Positions 34,126 through 42,632 of a stretch of 64,000 bases of DNA are shown here, in pieces; position 1 is the stretch's first letter, and every line of letters starts with the position of its first letter. The position numbers were made by a program, and so were the translations under genes. The notes beneath the pieces are model-generated. The model did not search any database, was not told the origin of the DNA, and saw only the letters and a list, made by a program, of their open reading frames with translations. The stretch lies in the NCBI RefSeq assembly GCF_003399625.1, contig NZ_NBXA01000026.1, positions 496,001-560,000 of the forward strand. Reading direction: 5' to 3'. The stretch is from Subtercola boreus (GTDB taxonomy: Bacteria; Actinomycetota; Actinomycetes; Actinomycetales; Microbacteriaceae).

Positions 34126-34731
34126 TCATCGGTGGCAGTGAAGCGCGGAGTCAGGGCCGGTCCAGCTGGCGGGGTCGGTACCGTCGCCCTCGACGTTGAG
34201 GTTCCCGTCACGGTCACGCCAGACAAGTGAGTAGGTACCGTATGCGAAGGGGTCGTAGAAGTCATCAGCGGTCCAGTCCCCAATCCAGTGCACTGTCACC
34301 TCATCGGGTTGGACGATCCCGACGGCGCCATTGATAAAGCGGTGTTGGATCACGATTCGGCATCCGCCGGCCGATGCTTCCGGGAGTATCTGGAAGTAGT
34401 TGTTGCCGCACAGCACCGCTGCGATGAACATGGCAGGCAGACCGAGTGTGAGAACTAGCTCAATCCCGACCCGTAATACTGCCCGACGACGTTTGGTCGG
34501 CCCCGGGCCCAACGACACACCAGATACCAGGACGGCCAGGCCGCTAAGGGTCAGGATGGCCATGACCTCAAGCGGTGCCGGCACCCAGTCGCCGAGGATG
34601 AGCGTGAACCGACCGAACGAATCAGTCCGGCTCCGAAAAACGGCCGTCACGAGAACAGCGATACCGATCACCACGAAAAGCATCGCCTGGCCCGTCACCG
34701 TCAGAACTCTTCTGATAGCGATCCTCCCCAT
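34126..34731 (-). CDS. Hypothetical three-helix membrane protein (201 aa)
   Basis: Starting at ATG 34731 (MGRIAIRRVLTVTGQ), the protein has three membrane helices (AMLFVVIGIAVLVTAVF, MAILTLSGLAVLVSGV, LVLTLGLPAMFIAAVL) and an outside domain with CGNNYFQ, GGCRIVIQH and a final SALHCHR; the Cys could form a disulfide. The frame extends upstream to 34836 but that part lacks family-like composition. Same strand and close to the 569-aa gene, so the two are probably one operon. Function unknown. Confidence 0.6.
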   Translation of the reverse strand: MGRIAIRRVLTVTGQAMLFVVIGIAVLVTAVFRSRTDSFGRFTLILGDWVPAPLEVMAILTLSGLAVLVSGVSLGPGPTKRRRAVLRVGIELVLTLGLPAMFIAAVLCGNNYFQILPEASAGGCRIVIQHRFINGAVGIVQPDEVTVHWIGDWTADDFYDPFAYGTYSLVWRDRDGNLNVEGDGTDPASWTGPDSALHCHR

Positions 34732-34989
34732 CAGATGACCGCAGACGGGTCGCCCTGGTATTGAACCGCAAGAAGCGCCCGCAACACCCCGAAATTGAAC
34801 CCAGTCATGACGCGAGCATATCGAAAAGGATTGCATATGTAGCGAATATCGATATAGATCAGGTCATTTCACCCTCGATCCACGGGTACGAAACGGTCAC
34901 CGATCAGAGGCCATCACCCGGCCAGACGGGGTCCGGGGCACAGTCCGGACCGGAATTGCGGCGGCTACAGGCGCCGTATTCTCCTTCGA

Positions 34990-35838
34990 TCACAGCTCGG
35001 ATGGCGCCCGGCCCGGCCCGCCCGAGCTCTCGCTGTTCGCCGTGGCCCTGGTACGAAAGAGCTCTTTCGTGCGAAGGAGCCGTAGGGCTGTGACGAGCAC
35101 GAGGCCGCCCAGCATGTTGAACAACAGGGTGTAGCCGAACCACCCCAGCCATTGGGCATAGGTGACCGGAGCCCCCGACTGGATGGCGCCGAAGATGAGG
35201 AGTGAGTCCAGGATCGAGTGGAACAGCTGCAGTCCGGCGAGAAGGAACCCGCCGATCACCGTGGCGACGATCTTCGCCGGATCGGACTCGGTACCCTGCT
35301 GCATCCTGGTCATCAGCGTGATCGTGCTTCCCCCGAGAACCGCGAGCACCACGCTCTGCAGCCCGAAAGGTGCCTGCGTGAAATGGAGGGCGGCTTCGGA
35401 GAGGGTGCCCTGCCACTGGGGAAAAGCCTGCACGACGAGCCACATGAAGATCCAGCCGCCGATGAGGTTCGTGACGAGGGTTCCGCCCCAGAGCTTGGCG
35501 AGCTGGCCGATGTTCCCCTCCCGGGCGACGACCGCGGCGACAGGCATCAGGAAGTTCTCGGTGAACAGCTCACTGTGGGCCAGGAAGAGGGCGACGAGAC
35601 CGGCGCTGAACGCCAGTCCGGCGAGCAGGTGATCCCCGGTCTGGTGGAGCACTGCCAGGTAGGCCATCACGCCCAACCCGACCTCGAGTCCGCCGAAGAA
35701 ACCGGTGATCAGAATGGCGCGCCAGGTTCGGTGCAGTCGCTCGGCGCCTTCCTCGATCGTGTTGTCGAACGATTCAGCGAGTTCGTCCTCGACAGGCTCG
35801 TTGCGGTCCCCGATCTCCTTTCGGCGTCTCTCACTCAT
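34990..35838 (-). CDS. Formate/nitrite transporter-family channel (YfdC-like)
   Basis: The 282-residue protein (ATG 35838 with GGAGG upstream) has a charged N-terminus (SERRRKEIGDRNEPVEDE) and six membrane helices. The repeat-type signatures LAHSELFTENFLMP and LFHSILDSLLIFGAI are present; YfdC/FNT proteins place the pore His in such LFHS segments. Pentameric channels of this family pass formate, nitrite or similar anions; the extended N-terminus favours the YfdC subgroup, whose substrate is not settled. It is divergent from the UvrA paralogue. Confidence 0.88.
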   Translation of the reverse strand: MSERRRKEIGDRNEPVEDELAESFDNTIEEGAERLHRTWRAILITGFFGGLEVGLGVMAYLAVLHQTGDHLLAGLAFSAGLVALFLAHSELFTENFLMPVAAVVAREGNIGQLAKLWGGTLVTNLIGGWIFMWLVVQAFPQWQGTLSEAALHFTQAPFGLQSVVLAVLGGSTITLMTRMQQGTESDPAKIVATVIGGFLLAGLQLFHSILDSLLIFGAIQSGAPVTYAQWLGWFGYTLLFNMLGGLVLVTALRLLRTKELFRTRATANSESSGGPGRAPSEL

Positions 35839-36011
35839 CGGGGCCTCCGAGGAGAGGCTCCGCCTGGCCGAACGTGCGGGTGGCTGATGTGCATGACGGT
35901 AGTCAAGCCGATCTGCCGCGCCACCATCAGGGATCGAAAAAAACGGTGGACTGTGTGAACGATTGTGATTCCCGGGCTCGCCTACGCTTGAACCAACCAG
36001 AGAGAGTCGGA

Positions 36012-38585
36012 ATGAACCACACAGACGGCTCCCCAGCCACAACCGGATCAGGGCGCGTGCGCGTGCGTGGCGCCCGGGAGCACAACCTGCAATCCGTCGA
36101 CGTCGACATCCCCCGCGACGCTCTCGTGGCCTTCACGGGGGTCTCGGGATCGGGAAAGAGTTCCCTGGCGTTCGGAACGGTCTACGCCGAAGCGCAACGC
36201 CGGTTCTTCGAGTCCGTCGCCCCCTACGCGAGGCGCCTCATCGACCAGGTCGGCGTTCCCGACGTGGATTCGATCGACGGCCTGCCGCCCGCCGTGGCAC
36301 TTCCGCAACGCCGTACGAGCGGAACGGCTCGCTCGACGGTGGGGAGCGCGTCGACCGTCGCGAACGTGGTTCGCATGCTGTTCTCCCGGGTGGGAACGTA
36401 CCCGGCCGGCGCCCCGATGCTGTTTGCCGAGGACTTCTCCGCGAACACGGTTCAGGGCGCCTGCCCCGAGTGCCACGGCCTCGGCCGGGTCTACGACGTG
36501 CCCGAAGACCTGATGGTTCCCGATGACTCCCTGTCGATTCGCGAGAAGGCGCTTGCAGCCTGGCCGACGGCCTGGCACGGCAAGCAGCTCCAGGACAGCC
36601 TCGTCTCCCTCGGCTACGACATCGACGTGCCGTGGCGGGACCTTCCCGCCGACCAGCGGAACTGGGCGCTGTACACCCAGGAGTCACCACAGGTGCCGAT
36701 CTTCCGCGATCTCTCGCCACGCGATGTACGGAAGGCCGTGGCATCCGGGGCGGAACCGTCGTACATGAGCACGTTCCTCGGCGTGAAACGCTACGTCCTC
36801 GACACGTTCGCCTCGTCGAAGAGCGCACGGATGCGCGAGAAGGCGGCCGGCTTCCTGGTCAGCGTGCGCTGCCCCACCTGTGGCGGCAAGCGCCTCAAGC
36901 CGGACGCCCTCGCCGTGACCTTCGAAGGCAGGGACATCACCGAGGTCTCCTCGATGCCCCTGGAGGAGGTGACCCGGCTGATGGAGAGGGTGCTCCTCCC
37001 CGACTGGGGAACCTCTCGCCTGTCCTCAGAAGGAGACCTGCCTCCGGAGAAGCGCCTCGCCGCCCAGCGGCTCGTCTCCGAACTCCGGGGGCGGCTCTCG
37101 CCGCTCATCGACCTCGGGCTCGGATACCTCACGCTCGACCGCACGACCCCCACCCTGTCGTCGGGGGAACTCCAGCGCATGCGCCTGGCCACGCAGGTTC
37201 TCTCTCGCCTCTTCGGTGTCGTCTTCGTGCTCGACGAGCCGTCGGCGGGCCTGCACCCCGCAGACACCGAAGCTCTCGTGGGCATCCTGAAGAGCCTCCG
37301 CGATTCCGGCAACACGGTCTTCTACGTGGAGCACTCCCTCGACGTCATCCGGGAGGCGGACTGGATCGTCGACATCGGCCCGGGTGCCGGCATCGCCGGC
37401 GGCACCGTCGTCTACTCGGGCGAGATCGAAGGCCTCCGCAGCGCGAAGGACTCCGTCACCCGCCGCTACCTCTTCGACGACTCGGATCCGGTGGCCGCAC
37501 CCCTCCGCCAGCGGCGACCCGGAGATACGCGACTCGTCCTCAGCGATGTCACGCGGAACAACCTGTCTGATGTCTCCGTGTCCTTTCCGCTGGGAGCCTT
37601 CACCGCAATCACCGGTGTCTCAGGATCGGGTAAATCGACACTCCTCAACCACGGCATCCCCGACCTCCTCGCCAGAGACCTCGCCAGCGCCACCGAGGAA
37701 GTCGAAGGCGAGGCAGAATCGGCGGCCGAGGATCCTCTCCTCTCGGGGTCACCGACGACGACCTCCGGTCGTGCATCGGGTCCGGCCGATCGCGTGCGGC
37801 GTGTCGTGCAGGTGACCCAGAAGCCGATCGGGCGGACGCCACGGTCGAACGTGGCGACCTACACCGGTGTCTTCGACCAGATCCGGCGCCGTTTCGCCGC
37901 AACGCCTGAGGCTCGGCAGCGCCACTACGGCGCGAGCCGGTTCTCGTTCAACCTGCCGAGCGGGCGGTGCCCGGTCTGCAGGGGTGAGGGCATGATCGAG
38001 GTCGAGTTGCTGTTCCTGCCCACCGTGCACGCGCCGTGCACCGCCTGCGCAGGAACGCGCTACAACGCCGAGACCCTCGAGATCCGGCTGAACGGGATGA
38101 CCGTCGCCGACGTTCTCGCCCTGAGCGTCAGCCGCGCCCGCGAGTTCTTCGACGAGGACACCGACGTCGTTCCGCACCTGGATGCCCTCCTCGACGTGGG
38201 ACTCGGCTACATCTCCCTCGGCCAGTCGGCCACGGAGTTGTCGGGCGGGGAGGCGCAGCGCGTCAAACTGGCGTCAGAGCTCCGGCGCGCCCAACGCGGC
38301 GACACCCTCTACCTCCTCGACGAGCCCACCTCCGGGCTCCACCCGGCCGACTCCGACCGCCTCATCGGTCACCTCCAGCGACTCGTCGACGGCGGGAACA
38401 CCGTCATCGTCGTCGAGCACGACATGCGCGTCGTCGCAGAGGCCGACTGGGTGATCGACCTCGGGCCGGGAGCCGGAGACGCCGGCGGGCAGATCGTCGC
38501 CGAAGGCACGCCGGAGGCTGTCGCGGGCAGCGCCGAAAGCCGTACCGCGCCCTTCCTCAAGACCGCCCTGGAGCGACGATCGTGA
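36012..38585 (+). CDS. UvrA paralogue of the drug-resistance type (class II)
   Basis: The 857-residue ABC-type ATPase has two ATP sites: GVSGSGKSSLAFGTVYAEA at about 49, LSSGELQRMRLATQVL and FVLDEPSAGLHP; then GVSGSGKSTLLNHGI, ELSGGEAQRVKLASELR and YLLDEPTSGLHP. Zinc modules are CPECHGLG, CPTCGGKRL and CPVCRGEG. It lacks the full UvrB-binding region of housekeeping UvrA (about 950 residues), matching the shorter class found beside antibiotic gene clusters and in Actinobacteria. It could repair DNA adducts or remove intercalators. The last 29 nt overlap the convergent alcohol dehydrogenase. Confidence 0.92.
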   Translation: MNHTDGSPATTGSGRVRVRGAREHNLQSVDVDIPRDALVAFTGVSGSGKSSLAFGTVYAEAQRRFFESVAPYARRLIDQVGVPDVDSIDGLPPAVALPQRRTSGTARSTVGSASTVANVVRMLFSRVGTYPAGAPMLFAEDFSANTVQGACPECHGLGRVYDVPEDLMVPDDSLSIREKALAAWPTAWHGKQLQDSLVSLGYDIDVPWRDLPADQRNWALYTQESPQVPIFRDLSPRDVRKAVASGAEPSYMSTFLGVKRYVLDTFASSKSARMREKAAGFLVSVRCPTCGGKRLKPDALAVTFEGRDITEVSSMPLEEVTRLMERVLLPDWGTSRLSSEGDLPPEKRLAAQRLVSELRGRLSPLIDLGLGYLTLDRTTPTLSSGELQRMRLATQVLSRLFGVVFVLDEPSAGLHPADTEALVGILKSLRDSGNTVFYVEHSLDVIREADWIVDIGPGAGIAGGTVVYSGEIEGLRSAKDSVTRRYLFDDSDPVAAPLRQRRPGDTRLVLSDVTRNNLSDVSVSFPLGAFTAITGVSGSGKSTLLNHGIPDLLARDLASATEEVEGEAESAAEDPLLSGSPTTTSGRASGPADRVRRVVQVTQKPIGRTPRSNVATYTGVFDQIRRRFAATPEARQRHYGASRFSFNLPSGRCPVCRGEGMIEVELLFLPTVHAPCTACAGTRYNAETLEIRLNGMTVADVLALSVSRAREFFDEDTDVVPHLDALLDVGLGYISLGQSATELSGGEAQRVKLASELRRAQRGDTLYLLDEPTSGLHPADSDRLIGHLQRLVDGGNTVIVVEHDMRVVAEADWVIDLGPGAGDAGGQIVAEGTPEAVAGSAESRTAPFLKTALERRS

Positions 38586-39597
38586 TGCCCGTGTGGGTCG
38601 AGTGGTTCAACGTGGGCAGGAGCACCGCGGCCTCCCGGAGTCCGACCACCCGCGAGATGAGATCCTGCGGTCGCAGAACACCCGACTCGATCAGGGCCAG
38701 CATCGGCGGATAGTCGGTCGCGGCCATCCCGTGGCTGCCGAGCAGGTCGAGTTCCCAGGCGATCACGCGCGAGAGAGGCACCCGGGGGTGGCCGTTGGTC
38801 GGCGGGATCAGGCCGACCTGCACGTGTCGCCCCCTCCGACGGAGGCTGAGGATTGCGTCAGACGATGTCTGCTCGCTTCCGACAGCGTCGACGGAGACGT
38901 GGCTGCCGCCCTCTGTCACCTCCTGCACACGCTCTGGCACGTCGGTGCCGTCGGCGAGGAGTACCCGGTCGGCGCCGAGTGAGGTGGCGACCGCCAGGGC
39001 CGCAGGGTTCCGGTCGACGGCGATCACGTTCGCGCCGAGGGCCTTCGCCACGAGGAGGGCGCTGAGACCCACGCCTCCCGCGCCGATGACGGTGACCCAT
39101 TCACCGGGGCGCACAGCAGCGCGACCGACGAGGGCCCGGTATGCCGTGGCGAAGCGGCAGCCCAGACTGGCGGCCGCTTCGAAAGTCACGCCCTCCGGGA
39201 TGGCGACCAGGTTGGTGTCGGCGGCATGAATCACCACGAACTCGGCGAACGAGCCCCAGTGCGTGAACCCGGGTTGCTGCTGGTGAGGGCACACCTGGGC
39301 ATTGCCGCTCACGCACCAGTCACAGGCGCCGCAGCCCTCGATGAACGGCGCCGTGACCCTCTGACCGACCGACCAGCGCCCGACACCGCGACCCACAGCC
39401 GCGACGACTCCGGCGAACTCGTGCCCCGGCACGTGCGGAAGGGCGATCTCGTCGTGACCGGCCCAGGCATGCCAGTCGCTCAGGCAGAGGCCTGTTGCGA
39501 GAACCTCGATGACCACCCCGCCGTCGGGCACCTCGGGGTCGGGTACCGTCTCCACCTCGAGACTGCCGCCGATCTCCTTCAGAGTGAGCGCACGCAT
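38557..39597 (-). CDS. Zinc-dependent alcohol dehydrogenase (MDR superfamily)
   Basis: The 346-residue NAD(P)-dependent enzyme should oxidise or reduce an alcohol/aldehyde pair. Catalytic zinc ligands are Cys38, His59 and Glu60 (GLCLSDWH, PGHEFAG); structural zinc Cys are at 89, 92, 95 and 103 (GCGACDWCVSGNAQVC). The nucleotide fold reads VIGAGGVGLSALLVAKALGA and has Asp in VIAVDRNP, indicating NAD. It is read toward the UvrA gene. The substrate is unknown. Confidence 0.93.
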   Translation of the reverse strand: MRALTLKEIGGSLEVETVPDPEVPDGGVVIEVLATGLCLSDWHAWAGHDEIALPHVPGHEFAGVVAAVGRGVGRWSVGQRVTAPFIEGCGACDWCVSGNAQVCPHQQQPGFTHWGSFAEFVVIHAADTNLVAIPEGVTFEAAASLGCRFATAYRALVGRAAVRPGEWVTVIGAGGVGLSALLVAKALGANVIAVDRNPAALAVATSLGADRVLLADGTDVPERVQEVTEGGSHVSVDAVGSEQTSSDAILSLRRRGRHVQVGLIPPTNGHPRVPLSRVIAWELDLLGSHGMAATDYPPMLALIESGVLRPQDLISRVVGLREAAVLLPTLNHSTHTGITIVAPGRS

Positions 39598-39616
39598 CCC
39601 CTCACAACCTCTCGAT

Positions 39617-39735
39617 TCAGTGCCGCCTCCCGAGGACCGGCATCGTTATCGGCGTTCCCTCGACCTGATCGCGAACGTACCGTAGCGCGGAGAAGTCCTC
39701 GAGGGCAAACCCGGCTTGTGCCGACCTTTCAATCG
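39617..39735 (-). pseudogene. C-terminal remnant resembling a 3-hydroxyisobutyrate-dehydrogenase-type protein
   Basis: The frame reads AIERSAQAGFALEDFSALRY then RDQVEGTPITMPVL to a stop, and the EDFSAL run is typical of the C-terminus of beta-hydroxyacid dehydrogenases. The rest of the gene is absent: the reading frame runs back into the terminator and tRNA-Ser. It may mark a deletion or insertion point next to the tRNA. Confidence 0.4.
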
Positions 39736-39742
39736 CGCCAAA

Positions 39743-39783
39743 AACCCCCTGACTGGCCCGGTGCGAAGGGGAGGCAGGGGGTT
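39743..39783 (-). terminator. Rho-independent terminator of tRNA-Ser
   Basis: On the minus strand AACCCCCTG and CAGGGGGTT form a 9-bp stem around a 23-nt loop, followed by TTTTTGG. It lies 10 nt past the tRNA 3' end. Confidence 0.7.
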
Positions 39784-39792
39784 TGACAATGG

Positions 39793-39879
39793 CGGTACCG
39801 GTGGGATTTGAACCCACGGTGCTCTTTCAAGCACACATGTTTTCGAGACATGTACCTTCGGCCGCTCGGACACGGTACC
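39793..39879 (-). tRNA. tRNA-Ser (anticodon CGA)
   Basis: The 87-nt cloverleaf has acceptor stem GGTACCG/CGGTACC, a long variable arm (GTGCTTGAAAGAGCAC) typical of class II tRNA, anticodon loop CTCGAAA giving anticodon CGA, and T-arm GTGGGTTCAAATCCCAC. CCA is not encoded (GCC follows). A terminator follows on the same strand. Confidence 0.95.
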
Positions 39880-39931
39880 GGGGAATACCTTACGGCACCC
39901 CGCAGCGGGGCGCCAATCCGGGCACCATCCG

Positions 39932-40927
39932 CTACTCCTCGCCGGCCTTCCGGGCGTCCCCCGCCTGCTCCATCGCCTCCGCGTGCAGGGTCTTGCCCTC
40001 GGCGATCAACTCGTCGTCGCCGCGCGCGACCCCGACCGCTTCGGTCAGCCTGCCCTTGACGGCGGCGACGGCATCCGGAATCGACACCGGCGTCGGTGCA
40101 TCCGGAATGTCGTCGGCCGAGGTGTCGTACACACGGATGATGTCCGAGTCCTTCAGCGGCGTGTCGCTCGTCGCCTGCTCGGCATGCTCGACGCAGAGCC
40201 GCGCGACCTCTTCGGCGTGGGCGTGCATCACAGAGTGCGCCGCGCCCGGCATCTCCCAGAGCCGGGAGTTCGGCAGCAGCCGGCCGACCTCCTCGACCCA
40301 GTCCCGCGGCGCGACGGCGTCGAATTGCCCCCTGATCACCAGCGTGTGGGCGTGGATGTTCGGCAGGGCCTTCTCGATCGGATACTGCATCATCTCCGGC
40401 AGGATGCGTGAGAACCACTTGAAGCCGCAGACCGCATAGGCGCTGATCGCCAGGAACTTCACCTTGAACGGCTCGTGCCAGGCGGCCTGCAGAAAGCGAA
40501 GGGCCGCGCGCGCGATCCACCGTTCCCGAGGGTTCACGACCGGGCCGATGAGCACCAGTGTCGAGATCTCCGGGCGTCGCGAAACGAGGTCGCTCACGAT
40601 CTGCGTGCCCATCGAATGCCCCACGATGATGGGGTCTTCCAGCCCCAGGTCGTCGACGACCTTGCCCACGAGGTCGGCGTACTGGCGGATCGTCATCGCG
40701 CTGTCGGGGTGCGGAACCCCGCCGAACCCGGGCAGGTCGAGGGCGTGCACCGGGCCGAATTCGTTGAGGTTCGGAGCGAGGCGTTCGAAGTACGTCGACG
40801 AGACGCCGATGCCCGGCACGAGCACGAAGGGGCGCACGCCGGTCGTGCCGATCGTGTTGACGCGGGCGTACGTGTCGCCGTCTGGCGTGTAGACGCGACT
40901 GACCTCGACGTGGATGCGGGATGCCAT
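39932..40927 (-). CDS. Alpha/beta hydrolase with a CsbD-like C-terminal tail
   Basis: The 331-residue protein has the hydrolase core VLVPGIGVSSTYFERL, nucleophile elbow VGHSMGTQ (Ser105), acid region IRGQFDAVAPRDW (Asp) and PGAAHSVMHAH (catalytic His). The last 47 residues (DAVAAVKGRLTEAVGVARGD, DELIAEGKTLHAEAMEQ) match the CsbD stress-protein pattern KGxxKExxGxxxGDDELxAEGK. A hydrolase with a CsbD tail is uncommon. The substrate is not predictable; the tail suggests a link to general stress. Just downstream of tRNA-Ser on the minus strand map. Confidence 0.88.
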   Translation of the reverse strand: MASRIHVEVSRVYTPDGDTYARVNTIGTTGVRPFVLVPGIGVSSTYFERLAPNLNEFGPVHALDLPGFGGVPHPDSAMTIRQYADLVGKVVDDLGLEDPIIVGHSMGTQIVSDLVSRRPEISTLVLIGPVVNPRERWIARAALRFLQAAWHEPFKVKFLAISAYAVCGFKWFSRILPEMMQYPIEKALPNIHAHTLVIRGQFDAVAPRDWVEEVGRLLPNSRLWEMPGAAHSVMHAHAEEVARLCVEHAEQATSDTPLKDSDIIRVYDTSADDIPDAPTPVSIPDAVAAVKGRLTEAVGVARGDDELIAEGKTLHAEAMEQAGDARKAGEE

Positions 40928-40953
40928 GCGTCAAGGATAAACCAGGCGTTCTG

Positions 40954-40982
40954 TTGACACGGAGTGAGCGCCCGAGTATCGT
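40954..40982 (+). promoter_or_regulatory. Sigma-70-type promoter for the rtcB leader
   Basis: TTGACA (40954-40959), 17-nt spacer, TATCGT (40977-40982). It predicts transcription starting near 40990, giving a ~50-nt leader before the small ORF at 41042. It is the best consensus promoter in the window. Confidence 0.6.
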
Positions 40983-41041
40983 TCCAAGGCTGTGCCGCAC
41001 GGGCACACATCCCAACGAGAACCAGCGGAACGGAGCAGGCC

Positions 41042-41155
41042 ATGCGCAGTTATCAGCAGCAGGCCATGCGCAGTTATCAGCAGCAGCCCATGCTTCGCAC
41101 CGATCTGCCCGAATACGGGCATCCGCAGATCCTCGACTCACTCGTCGCTCCGTAG
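41042..41155 (+). CDS. 37-codon leader ORF with duplicated Gln-rich repeat, upstream of rtcB
   Basis: The peptide begins with the octad MRSYQQQA, repeated as MRSYQQQP, then MLRTDLPEYGHPQILDSLV and a stop at 41153-41155. A 24-bp unit (41042-41065, 41066-41089) is tandemly duplicated with one or two mismatches, so a second ATG opens each unit. GGAGCAGG just before the ATG can serve as ribosome site. A small hairpin and a terminator follow before rtcB, as in attenuator leaders. Function is not known; a regulatory leader peptide is the main hypothesis. Confidence 0.55.
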   Translation: MRSYQQQAMRSYQQQPMLRTDLPEYGHPQILDSLVAP

Positions 41156-41173
41156 AGAAACTTCTCTGCACGT

Positions 41174-41204
41174 GGGCTCCGACCATCGAGGTCGGGGCCC
41201 TTTT
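41174..41204 (+). terminator. Terminator or attenuator between the leader ORF and rtcB
   Basis: GGGCTCCGACC and GGTCGGGGCCC form an 11-bp stem (one G-U) over a 5-nt loop, followed by TTTT. It lies 18 nt after the leader stop and 52 nt before the rtcB ATG, with no separate promoter seen between. Confidence 0.7.
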
Positions 41205-41255
41205 CTGCGTTGCTGAATCGTCGAACACCAACACCCACAGAAAGAAAGAAAGGTC

Positions 41256-42440
41256 ATGAAGAAGATCACCGAACGCCTGCTGTCGTGGGCGAGCATCCTC
41301 GAAGAGAACACTCTCGAGCAGGCCCGCACCTCATCGCGCATGCCGTTCATCTACCCGCACCTCGCCCTGATGCCCGACGCCCACCTCGGGCTGGGTGCCA
41401 CGGTCGGTTCGGTCATCCCGACGCTGGGTGCAGTAATGCCCGCGGCGGTCGGCGTCGACATCGGTTGCGGCATGATCGCGGTGAAGACGCAGTTCACGGC
41501 TCTGGATGTCGCAGCCCGCGTCGCCCAGGGCACACCGTTGAGCGAGCTGCGCGAACAGATCGAGCGCGCCATTCCGCTTTCGGCGGGAGGGAAGAACAAC
41601 AAGATCGTCGCGACCGCCGCACCGCGCGTGGCCGAGCTCGAGGCCCTCGCCGTCGAGGCCGGTTTCGACCCGGCGACGCGCGCGAAGGCGTGGGCGCTGC
41701 AGCTCGGAACGCTCGGTAGCGGCAACCACTTCATCGAAGTGTCGCTCGACGAGAACGACCAGGTCTGGCTGTTCCTGCACTCGGGCAGCCGCGGGGTCGG
41801 CAACCGCATCGCCCAGCACCACATCAGGGTCGCCCAGGCGCTCATGACGAAGTGGTGGATCCCGCTCGCCGACCGCGACCTCGCCTACCTCGTGGAGGGA
41901 ACGCCGGAGTTCGATCGGTACATCGCCGAGCTCCGCTGGGCCCAGCACTTCGCTCTGCTGAACCGTGAGGAGATGATGGATCGGGTCATCCGCCAGCTCA
42001 GCGACTTCATGGGCGATGCGGTCGAAGATGTGGAACGCATCAACTGCCACCACAACTTCACCCAGAAGGAGACGCACTTCGGTAAGAGCGTGTGGCTGTC
42101 GCGAAAGGGCGCCATCTCGGCGCGAGCCGGGCAGGCGGGGCTCATCCCGGGGTCGATGGGCACGGCGTCGTACGTGGTCGCCGGGCGTGGCAACGTGCTC
42201 GCGCTCGAGTCGTCGCCGCACGGCGCGGGGCGTTCGCACTCCCGGAGTGCGGCGCGGCGCGAGTTCACGCACGAGCAGTTGCGGGAGGCGATGGTCGGGA
42301 TCGAGTTCCGCGACACGGCGGCGTTCATCGATGAGATCCCGGCGGCGTACAAGCCGATCGACCAGGTGATGGCGGACGCCGCCGACCTGGTGGAGGTGCG
42401 GCACACGCTGCGGCAGATCCTCAACGTGAAGGGAGACTGA
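41256..42440 (+). CDS. rtcB: RtcB-family RNA ligase
   Basis: This GTP- and Mn-dependent ligase joins RNA 2',3'-cyclic phosphate (or 3'-phosphate) to 5'-OH ends, as in tRNA and rRNA repair. The 394-residue sequence shows the metal/guanylate site motifs MPDAHLGLGATVGSVIP, GVDIGCGMIAVKT, LGTLGSGNHFIEV, INCHHNFTQKE, PGSMGTASYVVAG and SSPHGAGRSHSR (the HGAGR His is the guanylated residue in RtcB). Length fits the RtcB2-like bacterial group. Expression may depend on the leader and terminator upstream. Confidence 0.93.
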   Translation: MKKITERLLSWASILEENTLEQARTSSRMPFIYPHLALMPDAHLGLGATVGSVIPTLGAVMPAAVGVDIGCGMIAVKTQFTALDVAARVAQGTPLSELREQIERAIPLSAGGKNNKIVATAAPRVAELEALAVEAGFDPATRAKAWALQLGTLGSGNHFIEVSLDENDQVWLFLHSGSRGVGNRIAQHHIRVAQALMTKWWIPLADRDLAYLVEGTPEFDRYIAELRWAQHFALLNREEMMDRVIRQLSDFMGDAVEDVERINCHHNFTQKETHFGKSVWLSRKGAISARAGQAGLIPGSMGTASYVVAGRGNVLALESSPHGAGRSHSRSAARREFTHEQLREAMVGIEFRDTAAFIDEIPAAYKPIDQVMADAADLVEVRHTLRQILNVKGD

Positions 42441-42543
42441 GGCGGGGCGGGGCGCGTGCGCGGCGGGTGGGGCGTCGGGCGGGGCCGGGATCCGGCCTGT
42501 TGCGGCCACGGGCTGCGGTTCGACGCGATTGGGCCGCCCGTAT

Positions 42544-42615
42544 CCCCTTCGGGAGGAGCTCAGACGATGTGCGCCGAATAGCGCGGCACATTCGCTGAGC
42601 TCCTCCCGAACGGGG
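42544..42615 (+). repeat. Long nearly perfect hairpin between rtcB and the PIG-L gene
   Basis: Arms 42544-42563 and 42595-42615 pair over 20 bp with one bulge (CCCC-TTCGGGAGGAGCTCAG), and an inner ATGTGC/GCACAT stem extends it. It ends 17 nt before the PIG-L ATG. No T-run follows, so it may be an RNA processing or stability element rather than a terminator. Confidence 0.6.
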
Positions 42616-42632
42616 AGCAATACGCTGGGTGG

